Source: Penelope pileata
Taxonomy: Eukaryota; Chordata; Aves; Galliformes; Cracidae
Reading direction: 5' to 3'
Assembly: GCA_013396635.1 (NCBI GenBank)
Contig: WBMW01005542.1
Location: forward strand, 503,955-567,954
DNA: 64,000 nt
Translations under genes and position numbers: made by a program
Shown here: positions 59,491 to 64,000 of the stretch, piece after piece
Layout of the letters: each line of letters opens with the position of its first letter
Numbering within the stretch: the first letter of the stretch is position 1
Notes under the pieces: generated by a model
The model's database searches: none
The model's input: the letters and a program-made list of their open reading frames with translations, nothing else
Told to the model about the DNA's origin: nothing

Positions 59491-62304
59491 AGATAAGATA
59501 AATGCTGGGTGTCTGGCAGCATGTGCCCTAGGAAATGCCTCTGCTTTTTTATATTAAAAAAAAATTGCAAAAGTGGGGCTAGGAAAACTTGACATGTTGA
59601 AATGCACATTTACTATTAATAATAGGGGTGATATATGCATAGATGCATTATTAAATAGGTAACTGGAACAAAAAAAAATCATCAAGTGAGCCTGCTAAAG
59701 GGGTCTTAACTTTCAACAATGTGGCTTTTAAGTTGAACCTTCAGTAAATCAGAGCATACTTCATCCCACCCCCAAAACAGTCTTTTGTAACTAATATACC
59801 TTAAAATTCCTTTCTTCTTAATACTGGGTAATCTGTGAGAAAGGCAGTTTCCTGAAGGAAAAAAACATATTCTAAAGTTTCCCTCCATACTCTGGATGGT
59901 TTTCAAACGCATGTTTTCATCATCAATGTGTGCCGATTAAAGACGTGCTTTTGTGAAGGACATGTGCTTGCTGTGACTGCACTGGGATGCACCTAGATAT
60001 GGTTGCTGGACCAAGCAGTGTTCAATGCGCAAAAGGGGCTTTGGTGGGATGAGACCATGCATAAAGGGCTGACACGGGGATGTCAGGGACTCCCTCTCAG
60101 GGGAGGCTGGGATTTCCCTGAGAATGGGATATCACCCTGTATAACAGATGAGGATGAACTCGAAGTCTCTCTGGTGCTGTAGAAAGAAAATAAGAAATTT
60201 AAGCATTTTAGTTTGTCATTCCGTGTGCTGAATGTATTTGTCTCAGACTAATGCAGTGCATGGAACATATCTCATAGGTAATTGCATTTATTACTCTTTG
60301 TATGTAATGATACATGTACTTACCTAATCTTTTAAGCCACTGTATAAGTGATTTTGACTATATTGTTTTCTTTCACCGCATCTTGAAATGACATAATGAA
60401 ATTAGACTAATTTCTAATTCATATAATCAATTTTTGTGTAATGATATTTGAATTTTATTAAGTGCATACCCTGTCCTGCACTTGACCTATCACGGGTGTA
60501 CAATTACAAAGCTGAATTTACGGATCACAAGTAGGTATTCATATTTATCAGAAGTGGAAAAAATCATATTTCATATATTTTTCCAGCTATACTAACTAAT
60601 CTTGCAAAATGTGAGCAGGAGGCTCCTCAGATGTACACTCGATTTTATTTTGTGCCAATTATTTTGCACCTAATTCAGCAATCCAAACACAGAACCCAGA
60701 TCTGAGAAACAACACAGACTCCTCGTGGTATTTAGCACAGAAGTCTAACACTCAAACAGCATGAGGGCTTGTTACATTTTGGAGAGAGTTCTGACTTCTT
60801 TAAAGCAGTGATAACGTTTCAGCCATCCAGACTTTTTCATCCATGACAGATACAGTATAGATCAAACAGTTTGCATCATAAATAATTCAACTGAAATTTA
60901 ATAAAAGTTAATAATCTACGATTGAAGTGGCTTTAATTTTACTTTTAACTGTTTCACAACACTGTGAATGAAAAAGCAGACTGGAAGTGGACTCAGACAA
61001 GCTCCCATGAATTTTTTAACATGCCACCTTTCACAGAGAATCCATTTCAGTTTGTTTATAAAGTAATCCTTTAAAACTTCTGCCAGAGAGGGAAGAGAGA
61101 AATGACCACAGTGAGAACAGAAAAAAAAGCAATGTCCTTCAGATGTACATTTCCTTTCTATTCTTTTCCTCCTCCTGGTTTGTGACATTATTACTCTGTT
61201 TTTATTCCTGTACACTTTTATCTTGTCTTATGTGAAATCAGAATTTCGAACATTTTTATGTTTTTAAAATATCTTTTTATTTGGAGCCGAAAGTGTTTCT
61301 GAGTCTGCTTTTGATTACTATCTCACTTGCATTGCATTTCAAAGTAAACCCCAATAAAAGGACCTCCAAAATATTCATTGACTATTACACGGTCAAGGTG
61401 AGCAAGAATTGGCCTTAGAATATATTATTTCATACAATACAATGTAAAACATAGAATAAAAATCTCTTTACCTTTCTGTTTCAGGGCTATGCATATTTTG
61501 ATCTGAACAGAGATAGAAGGGGGTTGTATCTGTACTCAGCACAGAACAGCTAATCTCTAGGTATTAAAATAGAAAAAGGGCAGTTGGTGATCCTCTTGCT
61601 AACTGAAAGTGGTCTAAAATATAGAGCGGTACAATTACACTGATACCTTGTAACATTCAGCATATTTCCTAAGGAAGATGATGACTGTTCTTTAGCCCTT
61701 TCTTCTTTTAGGATTAATTCGTGTGAAGGATTAAGTTGGACTACATTGCTGTTGAGTATATCTATCTATTCTGTACATCTGCATGAAGGGCCCCCCGAAG
61801 AAAATAAACTGGAGGTCAGATGGCTGTATTCTCCCACAACAACAGGTGCCCAGCTACCACTGTCTGGTGCACAATATGTTTTCATGGGTAAATGCCAGAC
61901 ATGTAAAAATGCAAGTACAGAGTAAATAGCATTTCAGTGGGGAAAAAAAGCCCCAGAATTAGGCTATACAAAATCGTAGGACCTAGTATTTAAAAGTAGC
62001 TCCCAGGCTCAACTGGAAATTTGGCTTCAATTGAATTTTACCAATCAGGAAAATTGAGCTGAAAGTTTATGAGGTGAAATGTTGTATTTCCTGCAATAAC
62101 AACGATGACTAATTTGTGATTGTATGGCATATCCTAACAGCTGTGATATATGTTGCTTCGAATTCATTTAGTTGTAACAATATTTGTTAATTTTTCCCTT
62201 CAGATGCCTGTTGTTGATATTTTCTAAATAAAGCCAAGGAAAAGAAAACGCCAGCATTTTGAAACATGAAGCAATCTGTAAAATTAAAAAAGCTTTCGTT
62301 GCCA
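59491..62304. other. gene-poor AT-rich DNA with possible regulatory blocks
   Basis: No gene is recognised. Two stretches have enhancer-like texture: about 60,210-60,460 (GGTAATTGCATTTATTACTC, TAATGATACATG) and about 61,990-62,240 (CCAATCAGG, AATAACAACGATGACTAATTTG, TAACAATATTTGTTAA). The evidence is weak. The remainder is unremarkable. Confidence 0.45.
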
Positions 62305-62322
62305 CCCCCCCCCCCCCCCCCC
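62305..62322. repeat. poly(C)18 homopolymer
   Basis: Eighteen uninterrupted C bases after GCCA. Such C runs are rare and unstable, and the complementary G18 can form quadruplex structures. The exact length may be a sequencing estimate. Confidence 0.95.
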
Positions 62323-62419
62323 ACAAATGTATACCATATGCCAAAGCTACTCCTTAACTCTAACTGACTGTTGTTACTGTAGTAATCAGTCTATGTCAGA
62401 GCAATTACTTCAAATCAGC

Positions 62420-62660
62420 CGTCCCGCTTGTTTCACACCGGCTGCGTCACACTGAGCAGAACAATGCGGCTGACAAGCGGCGCGGCGTCACTGTCCTGTG
62501 CACCCTGCCGCATAGAGGGGGACCTGAGGAACGGGGACAGGCCCTGCCCACCCAGGCCTCACCATCTTCGCTGAGGGAGGCTGGGAAGGGAGTGGGATGG
62601 GATGGCGGTCCTCCTCCCTGGTCCTTGGTGGGGAGGGGTGGGGAGGGGTGCTGTGGGTTG
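62420..62660. promoter_or_regulatory. isolated CpG- and G-rich patch
   Basis: A short segment with many CpG (for example ACAAGCGGCGCGGCGTCACTG) within otherwise AT-rich DNA, too short for a standard CpG island. It contains GCTGCGTCACACTGAGCA (AP-1/MAF-like) and ends in a G-quadruplex motif. It could be an alternative promoter, an enhancer or the remains of a GC-rich insertion. The 104-residue minus frame through it has no recognisable domain. Confidence 0.45.
62630..62648 (+). other. G-quadruplex motif, four G4 runs with 1-base loops
   Basis: Four runs of exactly four G are separated by single A, T and A. Short loops and equal G runs are the most stable class of predicted quadruplex. Confidence 0.9.
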
Positions 62661-64000
62661 GTGAGCTTGAAGATGACAACCAAAGGGATGTGAGCAAACC
62701 ACCACATGTGGCTGGTTCTGTGTGATGGGGAGAACATCACTGAATTAGCAAACCCTGGCAATACTCATCAATGTGCTGGATGTGAGCATGCCAAAAATCA
62801 TCCCCAAATGCTGCAGGACCTGGAAACTCTCTGAACCCTGTGCTTTAGGGTCCAACTGTACTTGAAACCAATTTGCTCTTGTCCTTAAGAACATGCTTAT
62901 TGCAAGAGGAAAAAACAAACAAGAAACACACACCCCCCAAATCTGTATCATTTTTTCTAACAATCCCAAGATCATTAATATTTGCTGCTCGCAGAGATTT
63001 TCAAACAGGTACTCACATTGCATTTTATTAACAAATAAGCCCCGCTAGAAGGGAAAGCCATACAAAATCAATTGGTAATTGAAAGGATACGTACACATTG
63101 ATTTGTACATCAGTGATGTACTGCACTAGTTATTGCTGAAAGACATACTATTTAGCGATGAGACTTGTTATACATTTCTTGTTATTTTCTTACCTTTTTA
63201 TCATTGTAAATTATCTTTTAGGCTAAAAAGAAACACAAAGGTTTATGGAGCCATGAAAAAGCTCACAAATATTTACAGGGGAAAGAGCATAGAACCTACA
63301 CAGAAAAGAGTAATTCTGAAATTTCAAATCTTCGAGGAATTTCTGTGGCCAAAAACACACAAATGAAAGTCAGAAAAACATTTGGAAAGTCTGACATTAC
63401 TGTCGAGTTCTCAAAAAGGATTTGTTGCTCTGTTTATTATTTTTACAGTATCTAGTGAGGGGGCATCATGGCTGGAGTGCTTAGGATACAGCAGTCAAAA
63501 TAAATAAATAAATAAATAAATAATCATCTGACATTTCTTAAAAGGCTTGCTTCCTTCTGAGTGGTGTTGTCTGTTATCAGTCTGCTTCATGCCTTTGACA
63601 CGTTTGCTCTCATTCAGATCAGTGAAAGCTTTCATTTCCTCAACAGTCCCAAAAGCCAGAATTTGTAGCCTGTATTCAGATTCATTTGAAATCAGTTCTG
63701 TACAAAATAATTAGAGAAATAATAAAAAGGTGTTGCAGGTTCTTTCTTTTCCTTAGATCTTTTGACCATAAAATAATGACTGTTTGTGTTGGGGAAGCAT
63801 TTTAAAGCACATCGTGAGTGCACGTGCATCTTGCATGCATCCTACCTGTACATCACATAGACCTGTAATTGCAGAATCCTAAACATTAATACAAAGGAAT
63901 ACATTTTTTTTCTCTGCAGCAGAAGCATCAATAAAAAAAGCCAATTAGAAGAGATGAATTTTTATTACATGCTGATGATTAAATCTACATTAATCATAAA
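62661..64000. other. gene-poor non-coding DNA to window end
   Basis: AT-rich, with chance frames below 95 residues (62,745-63,023 and 63,133-63,366). It contains the (TAAA)n microsatellite near 63.5 kb and no classified mobile element. Nothing else is identified. Confidence 0.55.
63497..63523. repeat. (TAAA)n microsatellite
   Basis: Six TAAA units following AAAA; a simple repeat. Confidence 0.9.

Noticed and set aside
62447..62761. 104-codon minus-strand frame in the GC patch
   Set aside because: Composition-driven frame (P/S/H-rich) without domain or splice support.
1..64000. tRNA, rRNA or nuclear mitochondrial insertion
   Set aside because: No cloverleaf with A/B boxes, no rRNA signature words and no mitochondrial-like stretch were noticed by reading. 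A tRNAscan-SE or blastn search would settle it.

Overview
The window reads as nuclear DNA of a bird. The strongest evidence is the repeat content. There is a chicken-repeat-1 (CR1) LINE 3' end with the diagnostic ATTCTATGAT tail at about 29.28-29.70 kb. There is a solo LTR of an avian endogenous retrovirus family (TGTTGTGGTTTAAC start, TG..CA ends, 5-bp target duplication) at 55.86-56.43 kb. Older amniote-type CR1 and MIR/CORE-SINE relics are scattered elsewhere. No bacterial, plasmid or viral gene organisation is present. Nearly all open frames are short chance ORFs in AT-rich vertebrate non-coding DNA, so no protein gene is called with confidence.

Layout: (1) 1-2.8 kb is AT-rich and may hold the 3' end of an unidentified minus-strand transcript: an AATAAA signal near the left edge and a possible terminal exon at about 0.88-1.04 kb. 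(2) 2.83-5.06 kb is a strong CpG island interrupted by a 348-base run of N. It is almost certainly a promoter and first-exon region. A good minus-strand splice donor sits just left of the gap, and weaker plus-strand donors also exist, so transcription direction is unresolved. (3) 5-64 kb is about 59 kb of gene-poor, AT-rich DNA with simple repeats, decayed transposons and several blocks that look like conserved cis-regulatory DNA (homeodomain TAAT, POU ATTTGCAT, SOX AACAATG, E-box and NF-E2-like words). This combination would fit the flank or first intron of a developmentally regulated gene. That is an inference which needs alignment to other vertebrates.

The most notable individual items are: a nearly perfect 45-bp-arm hairpin at 14,985-15,094; a complete 916-bp hAT-like DNA transposon (48,513-49,428) with an 8-bp target duplication that carries a TATA box, a downstream splice-donor-like site and an RFX X-box-like sequence; the solo LTR; a POU/SOX cluster framed by a 10-bp inverted repeat at 58.79-58.84 kb; and an ideal G-quadruplex motif inside an isolated CpG-rich patch at 62.4-62.66 kb. 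I found no evidence of a new multi-gene system.
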